Notes under the pieces: generated by a model | Told to the model about the DNA's origin: nothing | Databases searched by the model: none | The model's input: the letters and a program-made list of their open reading frames with translations, nothing else | Part shown: in pieces, positions 17,309-25,211 of the stretch | How the letters are laid out: every line of letters starts with the position of its first letter | How positions within the stretch are numbered: position 1 is the first letter of the stretch | Made by a program: the position numbers and the translations under genes | DNA from: Streptomyces iconiensis | GTDB lineage: Bacteria > Actinomycetota > Actinomycetes > Streptomycetales > Streptomycetaceae | NCBI RefSeq assembly: GCF_028657195.3 | Contig: NZ_JANCPR020000032.1 | Coordinates: 1-64,000, forward strand | Length of the DNA stretch: 64,000 nt | Reading direction: 5' to 3'

Positions 17309-17932
17309 TCAGATGTCGATGCGGTGCAGGAGAACGTCCCTGACCAGGGTGCCCATGTTCCCGGCCCCCGTCTTGGCCTTGATCCGCGCCCGGTGGACGT
17401 CGATGGTCTTCACGCTGGTCCCCAGACGCTGCGCGATCGCCTGGCTCGGGTGACCGTCCACGACCAGCCGGAGCACCTCGCGTTCCCGGTGCGTCAGGTG
17501 TTCCAGCCGCTCCCGCACCTGCCGGTGACCGGCGTGCCGGGTGAATGCCTCCTCCGCGGCCCGCAGTTGGTTCTGGACGACCTCCAGCATGCGCTGCGGC
17601 TCGTAGGGCTTCTCCAGGAAGTCCACGGCGCCGCCCCGCATCGCGCGGACCGACATGGGGATGTCGCCGTGGGCGGAGCAGAAGATGACGGGGGCGGGGT
17701 AGTCGCGCCGGACCAGTTCCTCCTGCAACTGGAAGCCGCTCAGGCCCGGCATGCGGACATCCACGATGACGACGGCCAGCTCCCCCGGGTCGAACTCCTC
17801 CAGGAAGCTGGCCGCCGTCGGGTAGGTGAGCGCGACGATCTTCACGCTCCGCAGCAGGAAGACCAGCGACTGCCGTACGTCCTCGTCGTCGTCGATGACG
17901 TGGACCACGGGAGTGGTATCGGATTCCGTCAT
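17309..17932 (-). CDS. Second FixJ-type response regulator, without its own kinase
   Basis: 207 aa. Receiver: 'VIDDDEDVRQSL', Asp58 in 'VVIVDVRMPGLSGF', 'IFCSAHGDIPMSVRAM' and 'DFLEKPYEPQRMLEVV'. LuxR HTH: 'LTHREREVLRLVVDGHPSQA', 'IAQRLGTSVKTIDVHRARI'. It is a clear paralogue of the regulator at 15316, sharing 'AHGDIPMSVRA' and 'GAVDFLEKPY'. The ATG at 17932 follows AGGGGAC. No kinase gene adjoins it, but a decayed kinase-like segment lies at 21.3-21.5 kb. Confidence 0.86.
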   Translation of the reverse strand: MTESDTTPVVHVIDDDEDVRQSLVFLLRSVKIVALTYPTAASFLEEFDPGELAVVIVDVRMPGLSGFQLQEELVRRDYPAPVIFCSAHGDIPMSVRAMRGGAVDFLEKPYEPQRMLEVVQNQLRAAEEAFTRHAGHRQVRERLEHLTHREREVLRLVVDGHPSQAIAQRLGTSVKTIDVHRARIKAKTGAGNMGTLVRDVLLHRIDI

Positions 17933-17969
17933 GGTGTGTCCCCTCGTGGCGTGAGGCACCAGGGCGGAG

Positions 17970-18818
17970 TCAGCCGGCCGCCTTCACCCGGTACCCGGAA
18001 CGGCCCCGGGGCACGGCGGCTCCCCGGTACAGGCCCCGGCCGATGTCGGCGGCGGTGGCCCACAGGACGTGGATCAGGCGTTGCTCGTCCCGCCGTGCCA
18101 TGGGAACGGTCGCGGAGACGGCCGCGATCACGCGGTCGCCGCCGGGGTGCATGACCGGGACGGCGAAGGTCTTGAAGCCCGGGACGCACCGCTCGCGTTC
18201 CTCCGCCCAGTGTCGGTTGCGGATCTGGTCGAACTCCGAGCGCAGCGCGGCGACGTCGGTCGGTCCGGGGGCCGCTCCGCACGCGTCCAGGACGGCCCCC
18301 TCGCCTTCACCGTGGGCGAGGAACAGCCGCCCCGAGGCCGTCAGCAGGCCGGGCATCCGGCTCCCCACCGACGAGAGGAGGGCCGCCTCCCTGCGGCCGG
18401 CGAGGCGCTCCAGGTAGACGCAGTCGGTGCCCTGCGGGACGGCGAGGTGGATCACCGCACGGGCGACCGCGCGCAGATCCAGGAGGGCCGGCTGCGCCAC
18501 GGTGCGCAGACGGGCGGGGCCGGGCACGAGCTGGCCCAGTTCGAAGATGCGCCAGCCGAGTTGGTACCCCTCGGCGGTCCGTGCCAAGAAGCCGAGCCGG
18601 ACGAGTTCGCTGCCGAGCCGGTGCACGGTGGTCTTGGGGACTCCCGACCGGCGGCTCAGCTCGGTAAGCCCCAGACAGGTCGAACCGGACGAGAAAGCCC
18701 CCAGCAGGAGATGGGCTTTGCCGAGAACGGAATCGGCGTGCAGCTCGGGAGTTGAGGTCTCGAATGCCGGAGTGGCCGTCTCCTGGCATTCAAGGTCCGC
18801 CTGCGCCCTCACGTGCAT
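17970..18818 (-). CDS. IclR-family transcriptional regulator
   Basis: 282 aa. Winged HTH: 'LGKAHLLLGAFSSGSTCLGL', 'TELSRRSGVPKTTVHRLGSE'. The C-terminal effector domain spans about residues 110-265 ('LRAVARAVIHLAVPQGTDCV', 'RMPGLLTASGRLFLAHGEGE'). IclR proteins of this kind control aromatic catabolic operons. The ATG at 18818 is the best start, although its ribosome site is weak. Just upstream is a tandem ATACCGCGTCC repeat (about 18818-18839) that may be an autoregulatory site. The 18819-19108 gap holds no gene. Confidence 0.85.
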   Translation of the reverse strand: MHVRAQADLECQETATPAFETSTPELHADSVLGKAHLLLGAFSSGSTCLGLTELSRRSGVPKTTVHRLGSELVRLGFLARTAEGYQLGWRIFELGQLVPGPARLRTVAQPALLDLRAVARAVIHLAVPQGTDCVYLERLAGRREAALLSSVGSRMPGLLTASGRLFLAHGEGEGAVLDACGAAPGPTDVAALRSEFDQIRNRHWAEERERCVPGFKTFAVPVMHPGGDRVIAAVSATVPMARRDEQRLIHVLWATAADIGRGLYRGAAVPRGRSGYRVKAAG

Positions 18819-19108
18819 ACCGCGTCCATACCGCGTCCCTTTGCTGTTTTCCCTTTGGCCAGCGGCAATTGTTGAACCCTCTTGTTTCTGTTGGCACTCC
18901 TCGAACCAGGACAACGCAAACCGCGCACCGTGCTACTCCTGTCATCTTCCGGAGGCCGAGGCGCATTCATCAAGGGAAACGGTCCGCTGGACGGACCCGC
19001 GCGCTGCCGTCCGTCGCGCGGCCTTCTCGACGGGAATCCCTGGCCCCGAGGACCGAGACGACGGCCCGGAAGCTGTGGCACCCCTCGGTACGGGCACGGC
19101 GGGCGTCC

Positions 19109-20368
19109 TCAGCCCAGCCTCTCCTCGATCCAGGCGCTCAGGGCCAGCAGTTCGCCCTCCCCGCGGGCCGGGCCGATCGCCTGGAGACCGAGCGGCAGTC
19201 CCGCCCCGTCCCGCAGGCCGGGGATCGTCACCACGGGAAGGCCGAGGGCTTGCCATGCCCTGCTGAGCAAGGGGTCACCGGTCGCCTCCGTACCCGCCGG
19301 CGCCGCACCCGGCGCGGCGGGTCCCACGACGGCGTCGTACGACGTGACCGACGTGAACAGAGCCCCGACGCGGGCGCGCGCTTCGGACACGGTACGGCGT
19401 GCGGCGAGACAGTCGGCGTCGGACGTGGCGGCGCCGGTGCGCAGCAGCCGGGCAAGCGGCTCGCTCAGCCGGTCGGCGAGGGCCAGTTCTCCGGCGCGCT
19501 CACGGGCGGCCTCGTACGCCATCACCACGGGGTGCGCCGAGGTGACGTCGGCGATGAGGCGCTCCTCGGGGAAGTCGTCCACGACTGCCCCGGCGGCGGT
19601 CAGCCGCTGCCGCAGCATGCCGAGGGCCTGGCCCATGCCGTCCTCGACCGCCCGGAGGGGTGCCGCGGTCCACCACAGGACGCGCGGCGGCCGGGCGTAC
19701 GGCGCCGCGGGTCCGTCGCCGGTCAGGGCCGCCCAGGCGACGGCGAGGTCACCGGCGCCGGCGGCGTACACCCCGTGGCTGTCCAGGCTGGGGCTGAGGC
19801 CGACGACACCGTCGGTGGGGAAGCGCCCGTGCGTCATGACCAGGGAGGCGACGCCGCAGTAGGCCGCGGGGCGGGTGACCGATCCGGCGGTCTGGGAGCC
19901 GATGGCCAGCGGTACCTGGCCGGAGGCCACAGCGGCGGCCGAACCGCTCGACGACCCGCCCGGGGTGTGCCCCGGGGCTGCGGGGTTCCTCGTGGGGCCC
20001 GGTGCGAAGAAGGCGAACTCCGTGGTGACGGTCTTGCCGACCGGTATCGCGCCAGCGGTCCGCCAGGCCCGTACGATCGGCGCGTCGGTCCGCGCGGCCG
20101 GCGCGTCGGCCCGCAGCGCCGAGCCGCACCGGGTGGGGAGTCCCGCCACGTCGATGATGTCCTTGACCCCCAGCGGTACTCCGCCCAGCACGCCGAGCGC
20201 CGCTCTCACGTCCGGCGACGGGTTCCGCTCGACCCACGCGGCCAGCTCAGGTTCGGTCTCCGCGATGCGAGAGCGCGCCTGGTCAAGGGCCGCGGCCGGG
20301 GACATGACACCGGTGGCGAGATCCCTGACCAGCTCCCGCAGGGACCAGGGTGCGTACAGACCGCTCAT
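19109..20368 (-). CDS. iacH: Amidase-signature hydrolase, IacH-like
   Basis: 419 aa. The Ser-cisSer-Lys triad is visible: Lys69 in 'LGVKDIIDVAG', the glycine/serine loop 'PGGSSSGSAAAVASG', and Ser163 in 'GSQTAGSVTRPAAYCG'. In iac pathways the amidase-family IacH opens the lactam ring of the dioxindole-acetate intermediate. The ATG at 20368 overlaps the stop of the small upstream gene (ATGA), giving an iacG-iacI-iacH unit. It is the last gene of that unit. Confidence 0.83.
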   Translation of the reverse strand: MSGLYAPWSLRELVRDLATGVMSPAAALDQARSRIAETEPELAAWVERNPSPDVRAALGVLGGVPLGVKDIIDVAGLPTRCGSALRADAPAARTDAPIVRAWRTAGAIPVGKTVTTEFAFFAPGPTRNPAAPGHTPGGSSSGSAAAVASGQVPLAIGSQTAGSVTRPAAYCGVASLVMTHGRFPTDGVVGLSPSLDSHGVYAAGAGDLAVAWAALTGDGPAAPYARPPRVLWWTAAPLRAVEDGMGQALGMLRQRLTAAGAVVDDFPEERLIADVTSAHPVVMAYEAARERAGELALADRLSEPLARLLRTGAATSDADCLAARRTVSEARARVGALFTSVTSYDAVVGPAAPGAAPAGTEATGDPLLSRAWQALGLPVVTIPGLRDGAGLPLGLQAIGPARGEGELLALSAWIEERLG

Positions 20369-20652
20369 GACTCCGCCCACGCCGCGTCGGCCTCCCAGTA
20401 GTCCATGCCGGCGGGACTGACCGCGTGGCGCCACTGCGAGGTGCGGCGCAGGGTGGGCTCCACCTTGCGCGTGACCTCGTCGGCCGCCCGGGGCCCGTCG
20501 GCCTCCACCGCCCAGTGCACCCAGTTCAGTTCGCGCCCTTCGGCGTCGCGGGTGAAGAGGTCCACGTGCCGCCAGCCGTAGCCGAAGGTGTCGTTGTAAC
20601 AGGTCAGGGTCATCCGGGGCATGCCACTCACGTCAGGTGCTCCGCTTCTCAC
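20365..20652 (-). CDS. iacI: Small IacI-like protein
   Basis: About 95 aa from the GTG at 20652, or 88 aa from the GTG at 20631. Recognisable segments are 'MTLTCYNDTFGYGWRHVDLF' and 'REAHWVHWAVEADG'-like text (here 'RELNWVHWAVEADGP'). Its size, acidic C-terminus and place between the flavin reductase and amidase genes fit the small IacI proteins of iac clusters, whose role is unclear. It overlaps both neighbours by 4 bases, implying tight translational coupling. Confidence 0.68.
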   Translation of the reverse strand: MRSGAPDVSGMPRMTLTCYNDTFGYGWRHVDLFTRDAEGRELNWVHWAVEADGPRAADEVTRKVEPTLRRTSQWRHAVSPAGMDYWEADAAWAES

Positions 20653-21170
20653 GCCGTCAGCGACGTCGGGATGGGATGGAACCCGCGGCGGAAGTACACC
20701 AACCCGCCGTCGCAGCCCTCGCCGACGATCACCCGATCCACCTCGACGAACATGACGGTGTGTGAGCCGCGCTCCGCCGCGCCGGTGATGCGGCCGAGGA
20801 CCGAAGCCGCCGACCCGCGCAGCACCGGAGCGCTGTGGGAGTGGTCCCAGACGCTCTCGGTGGCGGTGAACCTCTCGCCGGAGGGCACCCGGCCGGCGAA
20901 CGCCATCGCCACGTCCGCGTGTTCGGGACCGAGCACGTTGATGCAGACGTCCCGGTTCTCCCGGAAGATGTCATGACTGCGGCTGGAGCGGTTGACGCAC
21001 ACCAGCATGGTGGGTGGCGCGTCCGTGACGGAGCAGACGGCGCTCACGGTGATACCCGCTCGGCCGCCTGGGCCATCGGTGGTGACGATGTTGACGCCTG
21101 CGGAGAGATTCGACATCGCCTCGCGGAACATCCGCTGTGTCGGCGTCAGTTGGGTGAGGTTCTCAGCCAC
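20649..21170 (-). CDS. iacG: Flavin reductase, IacG-like
   Basis: 173 aa. A flavin reductase-like FMN-binding domain fills the protein: 'FREAMSNLSAGVNIVTTDGP', 'AGITVSAVCSVTDAPPTMLV', 'NRDVCINVLGPEHADVAMAF' and the late 'GSHTVMFVEVDRV' segment. The family supplies reduced FMN or FAD to a partner monooxygenase, here presumably IacA. The GTG at 21170 has AGGAGG upstream. It is the first gene of the minus-strand iacG-iacI-iacH unit, divergent from iacC. Confidence 0.88.
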   Translation of the reverse strand: MAENLTQLTPTQRMFREAMSNLSAGVNIVTTDGPGGRAGITVSAVCSVTDAPPTMLVCVNRSSRSHDIFRENRDVCINVLGPEHADVAMAFAGRVPSGERFTATESVWDHSHSAPVLRGSAASVLGRITGAAERGSHTVMFVEVDRVIVGEGCDGGLVYFRRGFHPIPTSLTA

Positions 21171-21240
21171 TGTTCCTCCTGCCGGGACCTGGGCACCCGG
21201 GCGAACCCCGAGCAGGTCGACCGTAGGGCGCAGTGCGAGG

Positions 21241-21550
21241 TCAGCGGTATCGAGAGTTCTTCCGCCCGCACTGAGGATTTCCCCTACACGGCCGGGGCGG
21301 TGGGGAACGCGAAGCCGCGTAACGGACCGCCGTCGGGCCCCGGTTCGGCCCGCGCCCCCGGTCGGACACCTCGACGGTACTGAAGAACAGGTTGAGCACC
21401 ACCTGCCTGGTCAGGACGCGTTCGCACCGCACCAGGACCGCGAACGCGTCGGTGAGGACGCTCCGGCCAGGTCCCGGCATCGGGCGCCACTCGACGCGGT
21501 CGTACCGCTGAGCCGCGCCGCTGATGTGGTTGGCGCGTCATGGGCGCCAT
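21241..21550 (-). pseudogene. Relic of a sensor histidine kinase C-terminus
   Basis: Minus-strand text 'LTDAFAVLVRCERVLTRQVV' followed by 'LNLFFSTVEVSD' parallels the intact kinase segment 'ELPVRCEKVLIGQVVMNLAF' at 14.1 kb. Nothing else of the kinase domain remains in frame. It occupies the iacG-iacC intergenic region (21171-21945). Inference: leftover of a duplicated kinase gene, possibly the former partner of the orphan response regulator at 17.3 kb. Confidence 0.45.
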
Positions 21551-21584
21551 GAGCAGGCCGACAGCGTGCGCCTCCGCATCGGCG

Positions 21585-21615
21585 GCTTCCCGCTTCCCGC
21601 TTCCCGCTTCCCGCT
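21585..21615. repeat. Tandem heptamer GCTTCCC x4
   Basis: Four exact head-to-tail copies of GCTTCCC plus a partial fifth lie directly before the iacC promoter element. Such short repeats can vary in number by slippage. Confidence 0.85.
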
Positions 21616-21680
21616 GAAGAAATCCCCTACGCCCAGCGAGGCCATTCCCAATTGGCCGGGTTCCGCGGCTTGCCTAGCGT
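21616..21680 (+). promoter_or_regulatory. Putative iacC promoter with bipartite element shared with iacA
   Basis: GAAGAAATCCCCTAC (21616-21630), then CATTCCCAATTG (to 21654), then 18 bases, then CCTAGCGT with a possible -10 TAGCGT at 21675-21680. The same three parts with nearly the same spacing lie upstream of iacA on the other strand. Transcription would start near 21687, about 260 bases before the iacC ATG, so the leader may contain the small frame at 21709. Confidence 0.55.
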
Positions 21681-21708
21681 CTTGTGCACCGACCGACGAA
21701 GGAGCGAC

Positions 21709-21906
21709 GTGAGGATGCCACAGACGCCTGCCCCGGTGACGTGGGAGCCGGCCCCTCGACGAGCTGACGCGGCGACGCGGCGACGACAGCGGCCTGCCCC
21801 GGGCCGCCGTGCCGCGCCGGGCTCAGGTGCGGGACGCCGACTGCCCGCACCGGCATCACCGGCGCTCCCCCTCCCCGCTCCCCCGACCCTCCCGGGCTTC
21901 CTGTGA
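21709..21906 (+). CDS. Small basic Pro/Ala/Arg-rich open frame in the iacC leader
   Basis: 65 codons starting GTG at 21709 (or ATG at 21715), preceded by GAAGGAG at ideal spacing. The product is dominated by Pro, Ala and Arg with no domain I recognise. It ends 39 bases before iacC. It could be a real leader or accessory peptide, a relic, or a chance frame; only the ribosome site argues for translation. Confidence 0.3.
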   Translation: MRMPQTPAPVTWEPAPRRADAATRRRQRPAPGRRAAPGSGAGRRLPAPASPALPLPAPPTLPGFL

Positions 21907-21945
21907 GCCGCACGGACCTCTCCCCCGAACCTGGAGGACCTTTCC

Positions 21946-23244
21946 ATGACTGTTGAGTTCACCGCGGACACCGTCCACGGTCTCGCACCGAGTGATCTGG
22001 TGCGGGAAGACCGGGTGGCCGGTCGGATGTACACCGATCCCCAGCTCTTCGAGCTGGAGATGACGAGGATCTACGAGCGGACCTGGGTGTGGGTCGCGCA
22101 CGAGAGCGAACTGCCGAAGGCGGGCAGCTTCAAGTCGACCTATGTCGGCCGGCAGCCGGTCATCGTGGTCAAGGACCGCAAGGGCACCGTCAACACGCTG
22201 CTCAACCGCTGCCGCCACCGCGGCGCCAGCCTGTGCGAGCAGCGCACCGGGCACGCCAACGGCTTCACCTGCCCTTACCACGCGTGGTCCTACGGCCTGG
22301 ACGGCAAGCTGCGCGGCATCCCCTACCCGGACGGGTACGAGGGTGTCCTGGAGAAGAGCGAGCTGTCCTTGCGCAAGCTGCGCACCGAGTCGTACGGCGG
22401 CATGGTCTTCGCCACCTTCGCCGACGGCATCGAGCCGCTGGCGGACTTCCTCGGTGACGTCAAGCTGTGGATCGACCGCTTCATGAAGCAGGGCGGCGGC
22501 TACCCGGTCAAGGTGCTGGGAACCCACCAGTTCAGGTTCCACGGCAACTGGAAGATCCAGTTGGAGAACACCACGGACGGGTACCACTTCCCGATCGTGC
22601 ACCGCTCCTGGATGGCCTCCGTCGACGCGGAGACCGCCGACATGATGTCCTTCATGACCGACCCGGCGGCGATCACCCACGACCTCGGCAACGGCCACAG
22701 TGTCATGCAGATGGTGCCCGAGCACTCCGACCTGGACGTCGACGACGGCACCGAGCCGCTCCAGGCCCGCTTCGCCACCCTCGTCACCGAGCTGAAGTCG
22801 GCCGGACTGGACGACGCGGCCGTCCGCAAGCTGGTCCGCGCCGTGCACGGCACCGGCTTCAACCTGAACCTCTTCCCGAACGTGTCGATGTCGAACTCTT
22901 TCCTGCGCGTCCTGCGGCCGATCTCGGCCAACGAGACCCTCATCGAACACATCGCCGTCGGCCCCGAAGGACCGGCGGAGATCGTGGACCCCGTCAACCG
23001 CGAACGGCTGCGCATCCACGAGCACTTCCAGGGCCCCTTCGGCTTCGGCACCCCCGACGACGCCGAGGGCTGGGACCGCGTCCAGCGCGGCGCCCAGGCA
23101 GCCCCTGAGATGCCGGTCCTGGTCAACCGCGGCCTGGCCCGCGAGTCCGCCGGCCCCGAGGGGTGGCCGACCTCCCACGTCACCGACGAGACCGGCATGC
23201 GCGCGGCGTACAACCAGTGGAAGCAGATGATGAGCGATGGCTGA
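21946..23244 (+). CDS. iacC: Rieske aromatic-ring dioxygenase large subunit, IacC-like
   Basis: 432 aa. The Rieske [2Fe-2S] ligands are Cys89-x-His91 ('NRCRHRGASLC') and Cys109-x2-His112 ('FTCPYHAWSYG'). The mononuclear iron site begins with His214 and His219 in 'NTTDGYHFPIVHRSWM'. This is the catalytic alpha subunit of a ring-hydroxylating dioxygenase; in iac pathways IacC with IacD and the reductase IacF performs the late oxygenation that yields catechol. TGGAGGACC precedes the ATG at 21946. It overlaps iacD by 8 bases. Confidence 0.9.
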   Translation: MTVEFTADTVHGLAPSDLVREDRVAGRMYTDPQLFELEMTRIYERTWVWVAHESELPKAGSFKSTYVGRQPVIVVKDRKGTVNTLLNRCRHRGASLCEQRTGHANGFTCPYHAWSYGLDGKLRGIPYPDGYEGVLEKSELSLRKLRTESYGGMVFATFADGIEPLADFLGDVKLWIDRFMKQGGGYPVKVLGTHQFRFHGNWKIQLENTTDGYHFPIVHRSWMASVDAETADMMSFMTDPAAITHDLGNGHSVMQMVPEHSDLDVDDGTEPLQARFATLVTELKSAGLDDAAVRKLVRAVHGTGFNLNLFPNVSMSNSFLRVLRPISANETLIEHIAVGPEGPAEIVDPVNRERLRIHEHFQGPFGFGTPDDAEGWDRVQRGAQAAPEMPVLVNRGLARESAGPEGWPTSHVTDETGMRAAYNQWKQMMSDG

Positions 23245-23749
23245 GACCCTCATGAACACCGCGGGCACCGAGCTGACCGACTCCCGGGTGATCCGAGCGG
23301 TCCAACTGGTCTGGCACGAGGCCGATTTGCTGGACCACAAGCGGTACGAGCCGTGGCAGGACCTCTACTCCGAGGACGCGTACTACGTCGTCCCGATCGA
23401 CCCGGAGACCGAGGACTTCCCCAACACGCTCAACATGGTCTACGACGACGCCCGGATGCGGCAGATGCGGGTCGCCCGCATGACGGAGGGCTACGCGATC
23501 GCCGCCGTCGACTCGGCCCGCACGGTCCGTACCGTCTCCCGATTCGTGGTCGAGAACGTCACCGACGACGAGGTCACCCTGCGCTCGGCACAGGTACTGG
23601 TCGCCTACAAGCGCGGCCGGCACGACCTGTGGGCGGGCGAGGTCACCCACCGGATCAGGCTGTCGGACGACGGCGACCGGATCGCGCTGAAGGTCGTACG
23701 GCTGGTGGACAGCGAGGACGCGGTCCCGGCGGCGGGGTTCCTGCTGTGA
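23237..23749 (+). CDS. iacD: Aromatic-ring dioxygenase small subunit, IacD-like
   Basis: 170 aa, typical of the ring-hydroxylating beta subunit (NTF2-like fold): 'HEADLLDHKRYEPWQDLYSE', 'YYVVPIDPETEDFPNTLNMV', and 'RTVSRFVVENVTDDEVTLRS'. It forms the structural partner of IacC. The ATG at 23237 overlaps the end of iacC, and its stop overlaps the GTG of iacF, so the three are coupled. Confidence 0.88.
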   Translation: MAETLMNTAGTELTDSRVIRAVQLVWHEADLLDHKRYEPWQDLYSEDAYYVVPIDPETEDFPNTLNMVYDDARMRQMRVARMTEGYAIAAVDSARTVRTVSRFVVENVTDDEVTLRSAQVLVAYKRGRHDLWAGEVTHRIRLSDDGDRIALKVVRLVDSEDAVPAAGFLL

Positions 23750-24699
23750 GCGTGCCCGTCCGGGTCGCCGAAGTGATCGCGGAAGCCCCGCGGATCCGTG
23801 CCCTGCGGCTGGTCCGGGAGGACGGTGCGCCGTTCACCCCCTACCGGGCCGGCGCCCACGTGGACGTCACGGGACCGACCGGGGTGCTGCGGCCGTACTC
23901 GCTGTGCAGCCCGCCTGAGGACGCTTCGTCGCTGCTCATCGCGGTGAAGCGGGAGCCGGAGTCGCGCGGCGGTTCCGCCGCCCTGCACGAGGTGGGCGAG
24001 GGCGACCGGCTGAAGGTGGGTGAACCCCGCAACCTGCTGGCGGTCGCCGACGACGCCGACCGGCACCTCCTGGTGGCCGGCGGCATCGGCATCACGCCGC
24101 TGCTGAGCATGGCGTACGAACTGCACCGGCGCGGCGCGGAGTTCACGCTGTGGTACTTCGCCCGCTCCCGGGAGGAGGCGGCCTTCGCCGACCTGCTGGA
24201 ACACCGTGTGGAGTTCGGTGACCGGGTGCGCCTGCGCTTCGGTGTGCCCCGCGCGGAGCAGCTCGCGGTGCTGGTGCGGGAGGCCGCCGGGCTCACTGCC
24301 GCCTCCCATGTGTACACGTGCGGCCCGCAGGGCTTCATGGCCCAGGTGACGGCGGCGTTCGAACCGGTGGTCGGCAGCGAGCACGTGCACGCCGAGAACT
24401 TCACAGCGACCGAGGTCGACACCAGCGGCGACCAGCCGTTCACCGTCGAACTCGACACCGGTGAGGTCTTCGAGATCCCCGCCGACCGGTCGATCCTGTC
24501 GGTCCTGGAGGAGCACGGCATCGACGTCTTCAAATCCTGCGAGGAAGGCATCTGCGGTTCCTGTGTCTCCGGCGTGTTGGAGGGGACTCCGGAGCACCGC
24601 GACAACTGCCTGTCAGCGGCCGACAAGGCGTCCGGCACTCAGATGGCCCTGTGCGTCTCACGGACCAGCAGCAGCAAGCTCGTCATCGAACTGTACTGA
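23746..24699 (+). CDS. iacF: PDR/VanB-type reductase with C-terminal ferredoxin, IacF-like
   Basis: 317 aa. A flavin domain with 'LRPYSLCSPPED' (RxYSL motif) is followed by a NAD domain 'LLVAGGIGITPLLSMAYEL' and 'VYTCGPQGFMAQV'. A plant-type [2Fe-2S] ferredoxin closes the protein: 'VFKSCEEGICGSCVSGVLEG' plus the last Cys in 'HRDNCLS'. It carries electrons from NAD(P)H to the Rieske oxygenase. The GTG at 23746 overlaps the iacD stop (GTGA). It ends the plus-strand iacC-D-F unit. Confidence 0.9.
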   Translation: MSVPVRVAEVIAEAPRIRALRLVREDGAPFTPYRAGAHVDVTGPTGVLRPYSLCSPPEDASSLLIAVKREPESRGGSAALHEVGEGDRLKVGEPRNLLAVADDADRHLLVAGGIGITPLLSMAYELHRRGAEFTLWYFARSREEAAFADLLEHRVEFGDRVRLRFGVPRAEQLAVLVREAAGLTAASHVYTCGPQGFMAQVTAAFEPVVGSEHVHAENFTATEVDTSGDQPFTVELDTGEVFEIPADRSILSVLEEHGIDVFKSCEEGICGSCVSGVLEGTPEHRDNCLSAADKASGTQMALCVSRTSSSKLVIELY

Positions 24700-24777
24700 G
24701 CCGCACCGCTCTCCCCTGTTCCAGGAGACCCGTGGTCGCCTCTCGACGTTCCTCGGCCTGGCCACACCATCGGCCTT

Positions 24778-24918
24778 CTGACGGCGCCCCTCGGTGCGGG
24801 CCTGTTCGGTTCGGGCGGTGACCGGCGGGGCCGCGAGGTCGCCCTGCCCGCCGCGTTCGTCCTGATGGGGACGGCCACGCCGGGCATGCGCGGCCTGCTC
24901 GCCTGCCGGGGTTCGTAG
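24778..24918 (+). pseudogene. MFS transporter fragment (metabolite:H+ symporter-like)
   Basis: The frame reads 'LTAPLGAGLFGSGGDRRGRE' then 'VALPAAFVLMGTATPGMRGL' before a TAG. This corresponds to the loop 2-3 signature region (G.fGDr.GRk) and following helix of MHS-type MFS carriers. Only about 46 codons remain. The rest of the 24700-25211 gap shows no gene apart from this relic. Position next to iacF suggests a former uptake transporter for the pathway substrate. Confidence 0.45.
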
Positions 24919-25012
24919 CTGGGAACGGGTGACCGGCACGGTGCCGGTGGAGGCGATGACCGCCGTGCCCGCGAGTTTCGCCGTGCACTCTCCGTTGTGA
25001 CATGGACCACCT

Positions 25013-25049
25013 GTTCCGTTGAGCAGACCACAGGTCCGCTTACGGGAAC
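25013..25049. promoter_or_regulatory. GTTCCGTT...TACGGGAAC dyad upstream of the FUSC/IclR genes
   Basis: Half-sites GTTCCGT and ACGGGAAC face each other across about 20 bases in the intergenic region before the FUSC-like gene. It may be a binding site for the IclR regulator encoded downstream; this rests on symmetry and position only. Confidence 0.35.
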
Positions 25050-25211
25050 ACACCTGCGTGATAGCAAGAGGCCATCGGTCAACACGCCGTCCCCGCGCGC
25101 CCGTGACCAGCACGGCGGCGGGAGCCTGGGCATGTCAGCCCCGAGATCTTCCGGTTCCTCGCGATCCATGAAGTACGGCCCGCTCTCGGCGGCAGTCCAC
25201 GAGAACGGGCA

